Source: Minwuia sp048007105
Lineage (GTDB): Bacteria > Pseudomonadota > Alphaproteobacteria > Minwuiales > Minwuiaceae
Direction: 5' to 3'
DNA: 64,000 nt
Assembly (NCBI RefSeq): GCF_048007105.1
Contig: NZ_CP180352.1
Span: forward strand, 930,001 to 994,000
Position 1 is the first letter of the stretch, and the number at the start of each line of letters is the position of its first letter. Shown piece by piece: positions 1 through 8,299 of this stretch. The notes beneath the pieces were generated by a model that worked only from the letters and a program-made list of their open reading frames with translations, had not been told where the DNA came from and did no database searches. A program made the position numbers and the translations under genes.

Positions 1-1
1 G

Positions 2-1259
2 GGCGAATCCATCTCCGAAGCGACCGTGGGCCAGTGGTTCAAGGCAGTCGGAGACGCGGTGGCGGTCGACGATCCGCTGTGCGAACTGGAGACCGACAAG
101 GTCACGCTGGAGGTGAACGCCACCTCTGCGGGCGCACTGGCCGAGATCATCGCCGAGGAAGGCGCCACGGTCGAGGTCGGCGCCCTGCTCTGCACCATCG
201 ACGAGAGCGCCGAAGGCAAGAAGGCCGAGGCGCCGGCGAAGAAGGAAGAGCCGGCCGCGGCCAAGGAAGAGAAGCCGGCCGAGAAGAAGGCCGAGGCGCC
301 GAAGCCCGCGCCTGCGCCGTCGCAGCCGGCCCGCGACGTCACCGTGATGGACTCGGCGAAGAAGCTGGCCGAGGAGAAGGGCGTCAGCCTTCAGGGCATC
401 GAAGGCACCGGCAAGGACGGCCGCATCACCCGCGCCGACGTCGCCGGGGCCATCGCCGCCGGCCGGCGCGAAGAAGGCCGATGCGCCGGTCCAGGGTTCG
501 GGCGCGCCGGCGCTGGCTTCGGTCGATGTGCCGGGTTCGTCCGGGCCGCGGCCCGAGGCGGACCGCGAGGAACGCGTGCGCATGTCGCGCCTGCGCCGCA
601 CCATCGCTTCCCGCCTGAAGGAAGCCCAGAACACCGCGGCCATGCTGACCACCTTCAACGAGGTGGACATGACCGAGGTCATGGCGCTGCGCTCGTCCTA
701 CAAGGAGGCGTTCGAGAAGAAGCATGGCAGCCGTCTCGGCTTCATGGGCTTCTTCGTGAAGGCGGTGATCGCCGGTCTGCAGGAGCTGCCTGCGGTGAAC
801 GCCGAGATCGACGGCGGCGACATCATCTACAAGAACTACTACCACATCGGCGTGGCCGTCGGGACGCCGAACGGCCTGGTGGTGCCGGTTGTGCGCGACG
901 CCGATCAGAAGTCGATCGCGGGGATCGAAAGCACGATCAACGATCTCGGCGTCCGCGCCCGCGACGGCAAGCTGGGCCTGGACGAGCTGCAGGGCGGCAC
1001 CTTCACCATCTCCAATGGCGGCGTCTACGGCTCGCTGATGTCGACGCCGATCCTGAACCCGCCGCAGTCGGGCATCCTGGGCATGCACAAGATCCAGCAG
1101 CGCCCGATGGAGGTGAACGGCGAGATCAAGCTCCGGCCGATGATGTATCTGGCGCTGTCCTACGACCACCGCATCATCGACGGCCGCGAGGCGGTGCTGT
1201 TCCTGGTGAAGGTGAAGGAGACGCTCGAGGATCCGCGCCGGCTGATCCTCGACCTGTAG
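2..1259 (+). CDS. odhB: Dihydrolipoyllysine succinyltransferase (E2 of 2-oxoglutarate dehydrogenase), 5'-truncated, with a frameshift
   Basis: E2 core of the 2-oxoglutarate dehydrogenase complex, which transfers succinyl groups from lipoyl-lysine to CoA in the TCA cycle. The window opens inside the lipoyl domain; the lipoylated lysine lies in ELETDKVTLEV near base 100. An Ala/Glu/Lys/Pro-rich linker follows, then a peripheral-subunit-binding domain (about bases 340-450) and the catalytic domain, which ends with the active-site motif YDHRIIDGREA. The reading frame changes from frame 2 to frame 3 at about 461-466: removing one base of the GGCC at 461-464 gives a continuous linker (AAAGAKKADAP). 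All domains are intact on either side, so a sequencing error is more likely than a dead gene. lpd lies 180 bp downstream on the same strand, as in suc/odh clusters. Confidence 0.93.
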
Positions 1260-1301
1260 CGGACGTGAGTTGACCGGGCGCCGATCTGCCGCCCGCTCCG
1301 T

Positions 1302-1385
1302 GTCACCCCCGCTTCATGCGGGGGTCCGGTTGCGGCGGCAGGGGGCAGGACCCGGACCGGATCCCCGCACTAGGCGGGGATGACA
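1302..1385. repeat. Intergenic palindromic repeat pair between odhB and lpd
   Basis: Two hairpin-forming palindromes facing each other: CACCCCCGCTTCATGCGGGG near 1304 and CCCCGCACTAGGCGGGG near 1363. The left one is followed by GTCCGG and the right one preceded by GGACCGG, so the pair as a whole is an inverted arrangement. It belongs to the family seen in other long gaps of the window. It could form an mRNA hairpin between odhB and lpd; no T-run follows, so a classical intrinsic terminator is not supported. Confidence 0.7.
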
Positions 1386-1439
1386 GCATGGGTTTCCGGC
1401 GCCGCTCCGGCAGCGCCGGGCGAAAAACGGGATGCGAGC

Positions 1440-2849
1440 ATGAGTGACGACAAGCGCTACGACCTGGTGATCATCGGCGGCGGCCCGGGCGGCTATGTCT
1501 GCGCCATCCGCGCGGCGCAGAACGGCCTGAAGGTCGCCTGCGTGGAGAAGCGCGGGCGGCTGGGCGGCACCTGCCTGAACATCGGCTGCATCCCGTCCAA
1601 GGCGCTGCTGCAGTCCAGCCACCTGTTCGAGGAGGCGGACAAGCACTTCGCCGAGCACGGCATCAAGGCGACGCCGAAACTGGACCTGAAGACCATGCTG
1701 GGCCGCAAGGACGAGGTGGTGACCAGCCTGACCGACGGCATCGAACTGCTCTTCAAGAAGAACGGCGTCGACTACATCACCGGCACCGGCACCATCATCG
1801 ACACCGAGACCGTCGAGGTCGCGCCGGGCGGGCGGAAGAAGAAGCAGGAACTGAAGACCGACACCATCCTGATCGCCACCGGGTCCGACGTCGCCAACAT
1901 TCCGAATGTGGAGATCGACGAGAAGCAGATCATCTCGTCCACCGGTGCGCTGGACCTGAAGAAGGTGCCGAAGAGCCTGATCGTCATCGGCGGCGGCTAT
2001 ATCGGACTGGAGCTGGGCTCGGTCTGGCGGCGGCTGGGCGCCGAGGTGACCGTGGTCGAGTTCCTTGACCGCATCATGCCGGGCATGGACAACGAGATCT
2101 CCAAGCGCAGCCGCGTGATCTTCGCCAAGCAGGGGATCGACTTCAAACTCTCGACCAAGGTGACGAAGGCCGAGAAGCAGAAGACCCAGGTCAAGCTGAC
2201 CGTCGAGCCCGCCGATGGCGGTGACGCGGAGACTCTGACCGCCGAGGTCGTGCTCGTCTCCGTCGGCCGCCGTCCCTACACCGAGGGGCTGGGGCTGGAG
2301 AATATCGGCCTCGAGACCGAGCGCGGCTTCATCCCCGTCGACGAGCACTTCCAGACGTCCGTGCCGGGCGTCTTCGCCATCGGCGACGTCATTCCCGGCC
2401 CGATGCTCGCCCACAAGGCCGAGCATGAGGGCGTCGTGCTGGCCGACTACCTGGCCGGCGAGGCGGGGCACGTGAACTACGACGCCATTCCGGGCGTGGT
2501 CTACACCTGGCCGGAGGTCGCCTCCATCGGCAAGACCGAGGAGCAGCTGAAGGAAGCCGGCACGGCCTACAATGCCGGCAAGTTCCCCTTCTCCGCCAAT
2601 TCCCGCGCCCGCTCGATCGGCGAGAAGGACGGGCTGGTGAAGATCCTGGCCGACAAGGAAAGCGACCGGGTGCTGGGCGTCCACATCATCGGGCCCGACG
2701 CGGGCAACATGATCCATGAGGCGCTGGCCGCCATCGAACTCGGCGCCACGGCGACCGAGATCAGCCACATGTGCCACGCCCACCCGACGCTGAACGAAGC
2801 CGTCAAGGAAGCCGCCCTCGCGGTCCACAAGCGCACGATCAACATGTGA
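1440..2849 (+). CDS. lpdA: Dihydrolipoyl dehydrogenase (E3)
   Basis: FAD-dependent E3 subunit that reoxidises dihydrolipoamide and reduces NAD+. From the ATG at 1440 it is 469 residues, the usual family length; an in-frame ATG at 1380 would add a low-complexity extension that falls in the repeat region, so 1440 is preferred. The FAD-binding GGGPGG is at residues 13-18. The redox-active disulfide motif GGTCLNIGCIPSK gives Cys45 and Cys50. A second dinucleotide fold starts at IVIGGGYIGLELG, and the dimer-interface motif HAHPTLNE carries the catalytic His near the C-terminus. Its position directly after odhB argues for a role in the 2-oxoglutarate dehydrogenase complex, though one E3 may also serve other complexes. 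Confidence 0.96.
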   Translation: MSDDKRYDLVIIGGGPGGYVCAIRAAQNGLKVACVEKRGRLGGTCLNIGCIPSKALLQSSHLFEEADKHFAEHGIKATPKLDLKTMLGRKDEVVTSLTDGIELLFKKNGVDYITGTGTIIDTETVEVAPGGRKKKQELKTDTILIATGSDVANIPNVEIDEKQIISSTGALDLKKVPKSLIVIGGGYIGLELGSVWRRLGAEVTVVEFLDRIMPGMDNEISKRSRVIFAKQGIDFKLSTKVTKAEKQKTQVKLTVEPADGGDAETLTAEVVLVSVGRRPYTEGLGLENIGLETERGFIPVDEHFQTSVPGVFAIGDVIPGPMLAHKAEHEGVVLADYLAGEAGHVNYDAIPGVVYTWPEVASIGKTEEQLKEAGTAYNAGKFPFSANSRARSIGEKDGLVKILADKESDRVLGVHIIGPDAGNMIHEALAAIELGATATEISHMCHAHPTLNEAVKEAALAVHKRTINM

Positions 2850-2859
2850 TCCGGCGGCC

Positions 2860-3060
2860 TGTCCCGGGACTTGATCCCGGGACCCGGACCGGCGGCCCCG
2901 CACATACCATCGCTTCAGAACTGGGCAACGGGATCAAGTCCCGCTGCGGGTGGTGGCAGACGCCCCTCTGTCGTCCCCGGGCCTGACCCGGGGACCTGAC
3001 GGTTCAACCGCCCGGGCGGTGGAGAGCTGAGGCCCTCGGGTCAAGCCCGAGGGCGGCAGA
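2860..3060. repeat. Composite of four palindromic repeat modules between lpd and the zinc operon
   Basis: Contains CCCGGGACTTGATCCCGGG (about 2863), an inverted relative with core GGGATCAAGTCCC (about 2930), then a second pair: a CCCCGGGCCTGACCCGGGG type (about 2976) and its inverted partner CCCTCGGGTCAAGCCCGAGG (about 3033). The two pairs share a CTTGA/CCTGA centre. The gap separates convergent genes and no gene is visible in it. From 3060 to 3169 only a short unremarkable stretch remains, including another weaker inverted repeat around 3125-3165. Confidence 0.75.
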
Positions 3061-3169
3061 GAGTGCGAACAGATACCGGGTTCCGCTTCGGGCAAGCAGG
3101 TGTGTCACACCTTTGATGTCCCGCCTGCACCGGAGGTCTTCGAATCAACTCCGAAGGCGGCAGAGCCAG

Positions 3170-3976
3170 CTACGCGCCCCGCTTCTGGATCTTCGGGCTG
3201 TACATGGACAGCAACGCCCTGTCCGCGGCCCAGCCCTCGACGCCTGCGCCGTCGAACGTCCCGGCGAGCGCCGTCAGTTCGCGGTCCAGCGCGGCGTATG
3301 TCTTCGGCGCGTAGACGCCGCCCGCCGCGTAGCCGGCCAGTCCCACCGTCAGCGCCGTCGCACGGTCCGGCTCGATGCCATGCGCCAGCAGGAACCCCGC
3401 CCCGGCGAGCATGATGTAGAGCGGCTCGGCGCGGGCGAAGTCGCGGCCCTCGACGCCGTCGACAATCTCCAGCGGTTCGGCGCTGCGGAACTCGGCGAAG
3501 CCCTGGCTCAGCCCGGCGAGAAATTTCGGCGCCTCGCGGTGGGTCATGCGGATGTCAGGCTGCGCGGCCTCGAAGCGCAGGATCCGGACCGTCTCCCCGT
3601 CCTTCGCCGTGACGAACAGCCGGGTCACATGACGCGACTGGCCCACCCAGGACTTGAAGCCGTTGACCCGGCCGCCGGTGAGCACGGTGCCGGGATGGTT
3701 CTCCGGATCGTGCCGGTCCTCGGCGGCAGCAAATGCGGCCCATTCGTCGTCCGCGATGCCGGAAAAGACAGAGCGCAGGGCGGCCTGATAGCCGGCGATG
3801 AAGACCTGCGACAGCGACCGCGCCATCAGTCCGCCGGCCAGCGCCATCGGCGCCGTCTCCTGCGCGCCGGTTTCCTGCGCGCGCCAGTGCGCGAAATAAT
3901 CGGCCTCCGACGGTCCGGGCGCGGCCTCGATCCTGCCCGCCCGGAACCGTTCCAGAATCTCGATGACGCCGTTCAT
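3170..3976 (-). CDS. Uncharacterised protein resembling the middle domain of acyl-CoA dehydrogenases, coupled to zur
   Basis: 268 residues from the ATG at 3976, which overlaps the zur stop (ATGA, 4 bp), so it is the last gene of the znuC-znuB-zur transcript. I do not recognise the family firmly. Around residues 95-140, PGTVLTGGRVNGFKSWVGQS followed by a hydrophobic strand recalls the acyl-CoA dehydrogenase middle domain (G..L.G.K.WV...). The protein is shorter than a normal dehydrogenase of about 380 residues and no FAD-domain signature is obvious. No signal peptide, membrane segment or metal-binding motif is seen. Coupling to a zinc regulon suggests a zinc-responsive accessory role, which is inference only. 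A longer in-frame start upstream reads through Arg-rich zur shadow sequence and was rejected. Confidence 0.7.
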   Translation of the reverse strand: MNGVIEILERFRAGRIEAAPGPSEADYFAHWRAQETGAQETAPMALAGGLMARSLSQVFIAGYQAALRSVFSGIADDEWAAFAAAEDRHDPENHPGTVLTGGRVNGFKSWVGQSRHVTRLFVTAKDGETVRILRFEAAQPDIRMTHREAPKFLAGLSQGFAEFRSAEPLEIVDGVEGRDFARAEPLYIMLAGAGFLLAHGIEPDRATALTVGLAGYAAGGVYAPKTYAALDRELTALAGTFDGAGVEGWAADRALLSMYSPKIQKRGA

Positions 3977-4365
3977 CCGCCGGTTCCGTTGCAGTCCTTG
4001 CAGAGCCCGTGCAGCTCCACGGTCAGGTGGTCCATGGCGAAACGCCGCTCGCCTGCACGTCCGGTCAGGCGCTCCAGCACCTCGCCGTCCTGGAACTCGT
4101 CGACGTCGCCGCAGTCGCGGCAGATGGCGAAGACGGCGACGCCGCCCGGCCGGTGGCGGTGGCTGCAGGCGACCCAGGCGTTCAGCGATTCGAGCCGGTG
4201 CGCCATGCCGCACTCCACCAGCTTCTCCAGCGCGCGGTAGATCTGCAGCGGGGCGCGCAGCCCGTCGCCCTTCAGCAGGTCCAGGATGGCATAGGCCGAA
4301 AGCGGGCCGTCGGCCTGCTCCAGCGCCTTGTGCACCAGTTCCTGATTGCGTGTCAGATCGGTCAT
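3973..4365 (-). CDS. zur: Fur-family zinc uptake regulator (Zur-like)
   Basis: 130-residue Fur-family repressor. The N-terminal winged helix spans about residues 1-65 (MTDLTRNQELVHKALEQ...). The C-terminal dimerisation/metal domain carries CRDC (Cys82, Cys85) and CKDC (Cys122, Cys125), the structural zinc site of the family, and a His-rich CSHRHRP segment at 68-73. Its position directly behind znuB, with a 4-bp ATGA overlap (4362-4365), and the operator-like palindrome ahead of znuC support Zur rather than Fur or PerR. It would repress its own operon when zinc is plentiful. Confidence 0.9.
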   Translation of the reverse strand: MTDLTRNQELVHKALEQADGPLSAYAILDLLKGDGLRAPLQIYRALEKLVECGMAHRLESLNAWVACSHRHRPGGVAVFAICRDCGDVDEFQDGEVLERLTGRAGERRFAMDHLTVELHGLCKDCNGTGG

Positions 4366-5156
4366 CGGATCGCGCGCTCCCCGGGCGCGGCCAGGCTCAG
4401 AAGGAAGGCCAGCAGCGCGGCGACCACGATACTCGGTCCGGTCGGCGTATCCCAGACGAAGGATCCGCCGATGCCGCCCGCGACGGCCGCAGTGCCGATC
4501 CCGGCGGCGAGCAGCGCCATCTGCTCGGGGGTGGCGGCGAAGCGCCGGGCGGTGGCCGCGGGAATGATCAGCAGCGAGGTGATCAGCAGGATGCCGACCA
4601 CCTTCATGGCAATGGCGATGGTCAGCGCCAGGGCGAGCATGAACAGCACCCGCGCCCGCTGCGGCTTCAGCCCTTCGGCTTCGGCCAGTTCCTCGCTGAC
4701 CGTCGCGGCGAGCAGCGGCCGCCAGATGAAGGCCAGCAGCCCCAGCACCGCCGCACCGCCGACCCAGATGATCCAGATATCGGTCACGCCGACGGCCAGG
4801 ATGTCGCCGAACAGATAGGACAGCAGGTCGACCCGGACCCAGTCCATCAGGGCGACCAGCACCAGGCCCAGCGCCAGCGTCGAATGCGCCAGGATGCCCA
4901 GCAGCGTGTCGATGGGCAGGGTCCGGCGCCGCTCCAGCGCGTAGAGCGCCAGCGACGACAGCGTCGCCACGACGAAGACGGTCAGGGCCAGGTTGACCGC
5001 CAGCAGCAGCGACAGCGCCACGCCCAGCAGGCTGGCATGGGCCATGGTGTCGCCGAAATAGGCCATGCGCCGCCAGACGACGAAGCAGCCGAGCGGGCCG
5101 GCGACCAGCGCCACGCCGATGCCGGCGGCCAGCGCTCGGATCAGGAAATCATCCAT
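4362..5156 (-). CDS. znuB: Zinc ABC transporter permease ZnuB
   Basis: 264-residue ABC-3 family permease, almost entirely hydrophobic, with about 7-8 predicted membrane segments. The N-terminal stretch GCFVVWRRMAYFGDTMAHAS is typical of ZnuB/MntB permeases. It moves Zn2+ across the inner membrane with the ZnuC ATPase; the periplasmic binding protein ZnuA is not encoded in this window. It overlaps znuC by 8 bp (5149-5156) and zur by 4 bp, indicating a translationally coupled operon. Confidence 0.93.
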   Translation of the reverse strand: MDDFLIRALAAGIGVALVAGPLGCFVVWRRMAYFGDTMAHASLLGVALSLLLAVNLALTVFVVATLSSLALYALERRRTLPIDTLLGILAHSTLALGLVLVALMDWVRVDLLSYLFGDILAVGVTDIWIIWVGGAAVLGLLAFIWRPLLAATVSEELAEAEGLKPQRARVLFMLALALTIAIAMKVVGILLITSLLIIPAATARRFAATPEQMALLAAGIGTAAVAGGIGGSFVWDTPTGPSIVVAALLAFLLSLAAPGERAIR

Positions 5157-5961
5157 GATGGTGATGCTCGCCCTCGTGACCGTGTTCGTGGTCGTGATCG
5201 TGGCTGTCGGAAATGGTCCCGTCCGGGTGCTGGATGCGGCCGTCGGGCAGGTGGGTGTGGTCGTGATCGTGCTGGTAGATCGCCAGCGTCTCGGCGGCCC
5301 GCGCCCCGAACAGCTTCAGATATTCCGGATTGCGCGCGACCGAGGTCGGGCTGCCGGCGCAGCAGACATGGCCGTTCAGGCACAGCACCGTGTCGGTCGC
5401 GGCCATGACGATGTGCAGGTCGTGGCTGATCAGCAGCACGCCACAGCCGGTTTCCTCGCGCAGGTCCTGGATCAGGTCGTAGATCGCCACCTCGCCGGAG
5501 AAGTCGACGCCCTGCACCGGCTCGTCGAGCACCAGCAGGTCCGGTTCCCCGATCAGGGCGCGGGCCAGCAGCGCGCGCTGGAACTCCCCGCCCGACAGGT
5601 TCTGCACCTCCGACTTGGCCAGATGCGCGACACCGGTGCGCTCCATGGCGCGGGCGACGGTGGCGGCGTCATGGCGGCCCGTCAGCCGCATCAGCCGCTC
5701 CACCGACAGCGGCAGGGTCCTGTCGATGCTGAGATGCTGCGGCACATAGCCGATGCGCAGGCCCGCGCGGCGCTCGATCCGGCCCTCGGAAGGCCGCAGC
5801 ACGCCGGTCGCCATCTTGGCCGTGGTGGTCTTGCCCGAGCCGTTCGGGCCGATCAGCGTGACGATCTCGCCGGGATGCACGGAAAGGTCGACGCCGCGCA
5901 CGAGCCACCGCCCGCCATCGCTGACCCCAAGTCCTTCGCCCCTGACAAGCGCTTCCGGCAC
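5149..5961 (-). CDS. znuC: Zinc ABC transporter ATP-binding protein ZnuC with His-rich tail
   Basis: ATPase subunit energising zinc import. GTG start chosen at 5961: AGGGAG lies about 9 bases upstream, and the in-frame ATG at 5991 sits inside an operator-like palindrome. The protein is then 270 residues. Walker A GPNGSGKT is at 38-45, the signature LSGGEFQRA follows, then Walker B LLVLDEP and the H-loop LLISHD. The last 35 or so residues are exceptionally rich in His and Asp (HDHDHTH, SHDHDHEHGHEGEHHHHG), a cytoplasmic zinc-binding tail known in some ZnuC proteins that may buffer or sense Zn. Overlaps znuB by 8 bp. Confidence 0.94.
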   Translation of the reverse strand: MPEALVRGEGLGVSDGGRWLVRGVDLSVHPGEIVTLIGPNGSGKTTTAKMATGVLRPSEGRIERRAGLRIGYVPQHLSIDRTLPLSVERLMRLTGRHDAATVARAMERTGVAHLAKSEVQNLSGGEFQRALLARALIGEPDLLVLDEPVQGVDFSGEVAIYDLIQDLREETGCGVLLISHDLHIVMAATDTVLCLNGHVCCAGSPTSVARNPEYLKLFGARAAETLAIYQHDHDHTHLPDGRIQHPDGTISDSHDHDHEHGHEGEHHHHG

Positions 5962-5981
5962 GCACTGCTCCCTGCTGGTGT

Positions 5982-5994
5982 GTAATACCATTAC
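5982..5994. promoter_or_regulatory. Probable Zur operator upstream of znuC
   Basis: A perfect palindrome, GTAAT-ACC-ATTAC, lies 21 bases upstream of the znuC GTG and about 13 bases ahead of its ribosome binding site. AT-rich palindromes ending in GTAAT/ATTAC are typical Zur operators in alphaproteobacteria, and the operon encodes a Zur protein. It is the only such AT-rich palindrome in this GC-rich gap. The overlap with the alternative ATG at 5991 also shows that the earlier start is unlikely. Confidence 0.65.
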
Positions 5995-6029
5995 GTCTGC
6001 GGCGGCGGTTCTGGCAAGGCACTGCGTTG

Positions 6030-7466
6030 TCAGAGTTGCCGCCGTAACGCCTCGGCCCAGCATCGGACCGCGGCATCCAGCTCCGCTTCGCCAAACGCTG
6101 CGTAGCCCAGGATGAAGCCTTCGCGGTCCGGTGGCCCGGCGAAGAAGGCTGACAGCGGGCGGGCGGCGATGCCGGCGGACTCGGCGATGCGGACGGCCTC
6201 GCGGTCGCTCATGCGGCCGGCCAGTGCGGGGCCGGGGCGGACGACCAGATGCATGCCGCCGGGCTCGGCCTCGGCCTCGAACAGGTCCGGCGCGTGGCGG
6301 GCAATGGCCTCGGTCAGCGCCTTCTGACGGGTGGCGTAGAGCCGGCGCATGCGGCGGATATGGGTGGCGAAGCCGCCGGTCTCGATGAAGCGCGCCAGCA
6401 CCGGCTGCGGCATCAGGGAGGCCTTCGGACCGGCGCTGCGGATGACAGCCTCCACCTGCGGCGCCAGCGGCTCCGGCAGCACGGCGAAGGCCAGCCGCAG
6501 CGCCGGGAACAGCACCTTGGAGAAGCTGCCGACATAGAGCACGCGGTCGCCGTCATCCAGGCTCATCACCGCCGGCAGCGGCTGGCCGCGGTAGCGGTAC
6601 TCCCCGTCGAAATCGTCTTCCAGGATGGTGCCGCCCGTCTCCCGCGCCCAGGCCAGCAGCCGCAGCCGCCGGGCCAGCGGCAGGATCATGCCCAGCGGGA
6701 ACTGGCGCGAGGGCGTGACCACGGCGGCGGCCGTGCCCGGCGGCGCGCGGTCGATGTCGAAGCCCTGCTCGTCCACCGGCACCGGCGCGACCTCCAGCCC
6801 GGCGCGGGTCAGCACGGTGCGCAACGGCCCGTGCCCCGGCTCCTCGACCGCGACCCGGCCGCCCGGCGGCAGGACGGCGCGCGCGATCAGCTCCAGCGTC
6901 TCGGCGAGGCCCGAGGTGATGACGATCTGGCCGGGCTTGCAGTCGAGGCCGCGCCAGTCGCGCAGATGCCCGGCGATGGCGGCGCGCAGCGGCGGCCAGC
7001 CCAGCGGATCGGGCCGGGTCAGCAGCGCCGGTTCCGGCGCCCGCCAGATCTGGTCCGACAGCCGCGCCCAGTCGCGGAAGGGGAACTCGCGCAGGTCCGG
7101 TACCGAAATCTGGAATGGCCGGTCCGGTTCGGGCAGGGCCAGATCGGGCGCTTCCGCGCCGCCGCTGTCCGGTGCGTCCGGCGCCGGCAGGTCGGGCAGA
7201 TCGGCGGCGACATAGACGCCGGAGCCGCGCCGTCCCTCCAGATAGCCCTCTGCGATCAGCTGGTCGTATGCGGTGGTGACAGTGACGCGGGACACCGCCA
7301 GTTCCTCCGCCAACCCCCGGCTGGAGGGCAGCCGGTCGCCGGGCCGGAGGCGGCTTCCGTGTACGAGGTCGCGGAGCGTCTGCGCCAGCTGCGCCTGCAA
7401 CGGCTGCCGCGCATTGCGCTCCAGCGCGACGGAGAGGATCGCGGCCTGTGAAGTGGACTTATTCAT
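6030..7466 (-). CDS. MocR-type PLP-dependent transcriptional regulator (GntR HTH + aminotransferase domain)
   Basis: 478 residues. The N-terminal GntR winged helix covers about residues 15-85 (RPGDRLPSSRGLAEELAVSRVTV, then GSGVYV). A Pro/Asp-rich linker leads to a fold-type I aminotransferase-like domain (about 130-478). The likely PLP-binding lysine is in YVGSFSKVLFPALR and the partner Asp region is ILEDDFDGEYRY. MocR regulators sense PLP or related amines and often control a divergent neighbour; here that is the PNPOx-like gene at 7550. PdxR-like control of vitamin B6 metabolism is possible but no pdx gene is adjacent. Confidence 0.9.
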   Translation of the reverse strand: MNKSTSQAAILSVALERNARQPLQAQLAQTLRDLVHGSRLRPGDRLPSSRGLAEELAVSRVTVTTAYDQLIAEGYLEGRRGSGVYVAADLPDLPAPDAPDSGGAEAPDLALPEPDRPFQISVPDLREFPFRDWARLSDQIWRAPEPALLTRPDPLGWPPLRAAIAGHLRDWRGLDCKPGQIVITSGLAETLELIARAVLPPGGRVAVEEPGHGPLRTVLTRAGLEVAPVPVDEQGFDIDRAPPGTAAAVVTPSRQFPLGMILPLARRLRLLAWARETGGTILEDDFDGEYRYRGQPLPAVMSLDDGDRVLYVGSFSKVLFPALRLAFAVLPEPLAPQVEAVIRSAGPKASLMPQPVLARFIETGGFATHIRRMRRLYATRQKALTEAIARHAPDLFEAEAEPGGMHLVVRPGPALAGRMSDREAVRIAESAGIAARPLSAFFAGPPDREGFILGYAAFGEAELDAAVRCWAEALRRQL

Positions 7467-7490
7467 TTGGCCGATTTTGGCTATTTCGCC
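7465..7490. promoter_or_regulatory. Possible MocR operator: short direct repeats at the divergent promoter
   Basis: The 83-bp gap between the divergent regulator and flavoprotein genes begins with three near-repeats spaced about 9 bp: ATTTGG (7465), ATTTTGG (7474) and ATTTCG (7483). MocR/PdxR proteins commonly bind direct repeats in the region they share with their target. The repeats are short and the call is weak; no clear -35/-10 pair was seen. Confidence 0.25.
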
Positions 7491-7549
7491 GGGCCACTCA
7501 AGCGCCTATCAGGGCGGCGTCATCCGAAGAGAGCGAGAAGGAGTGTGAC

Positions 7550-8230
7550 ATGACGGCCAAGGCCCCCAGCGAACGGACCCGCGTGAAGCGCGCCTTCGTC
7601 CGCGCCACCTACGAACGCGACGCCGTCTACGCCATCCTGGACGCGCAGCCGCTCTGCCATGTCGGCTATGTGAAGGACGGCCACCCCTTCGTCACGCCGA
7701 CCTTCCAGTGGCGCGAGGGCGACCGGGTCTACTGGCACGGCTCGTCCGCCAGCCAGGCCCTGCGCGCGGCGAAATCCGCCCGCGTCTGCCTGACGGTCTC
7801 CTGCCTGGACGGCTTTGTCATGGCCCGCTCGGGATTCCACCACTCGGTCAACTACCGCTCGGCCATGATCCTGGGCGAGGCGGAGATCGTCGAGGACGAG
7901 GCCGCCAAGGTGAAGCATCTCGACACCTTCATCGACGGGCTGTTTCCGGGTCAGTCCGGGCTCATCCGCCCGATGAACACCCAGGAGAAGAAGGCGACGA
8001 CGGTGCTGTCGATGCCGATCGAGGAATATTCGGCCAAGATCCGCGGCGAGGGCCCGATCGACGACGAGGAGGACTACGCCCTGCCGATCTGGGCCGGCGT
8101 CATTCCCGTCCACCAGACTGTCGGCGAACCGATTCCGGACCCGCGCAACCTGCCGGACGTCGAAATGCCGGACTGCATCCGCGATTTCCGCATGGCGCAG
8201 GCCCAACAGTGGGACCCTGCGAAGGACTGA
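7550..8230 (+). CDS. FMN-binding split-barrel flavoprotein (NimA/PNPOx-like)
   Basis: 226 residues from the ATG at 7550, which is preceded by GAGAAGGAG; the longer in-frame start at 7448 would run back into the divergent regulator. The motif order HVGYVKDGHPFVTPT, VYWHGSSASQALRA, VCLTVSCLDGFVMARSGFHH and NYRSAMILGEAEIV matches the nitroimidazole-resistance/pyridoxamine 5'-phosphate oxidase-like superfamily (COG3467 type). It probably binds FMN, or heme in some relatives; its substrate is unknown. The divergent MocR regulator probably controls it, consistent with a link to PLP or amine metabolism. Confidence 0.85.
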   Translation: MTAKAPSERTRVKRAFVRATYERDAVYAILDAQPLCHVGYVKDGHPFVTPTFQWREGDRVYWHGSSASQALRAAKSARVCLTVSCLDGFVMARSGFHHSVNYRSAMILGEAEIVEDEAAKVKHLDTFIDGLFPGQSGLIRPMNTQEKKATTVLSMPIEEYSAKIRGEGPIDDEEDYALPIWAGVIPVHQTVGEPIPDPRNLPDVEMPDCIRDFRMAQAQQWDPAKD

Positions 8231-8299
8231 ACTTGACCGGTACCCGGGCGGGGGCTACGTCTCCGCGCGTCCCGTCCGGGTATCGTCCGAGAGGCTTCC

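Noticed and set aside
3060..3169. Small gene in the gap before the zur-coupled gene
   Set aside because: Open frames run into the antisense of the following gene and have no ribosome binding site or recognisable product.
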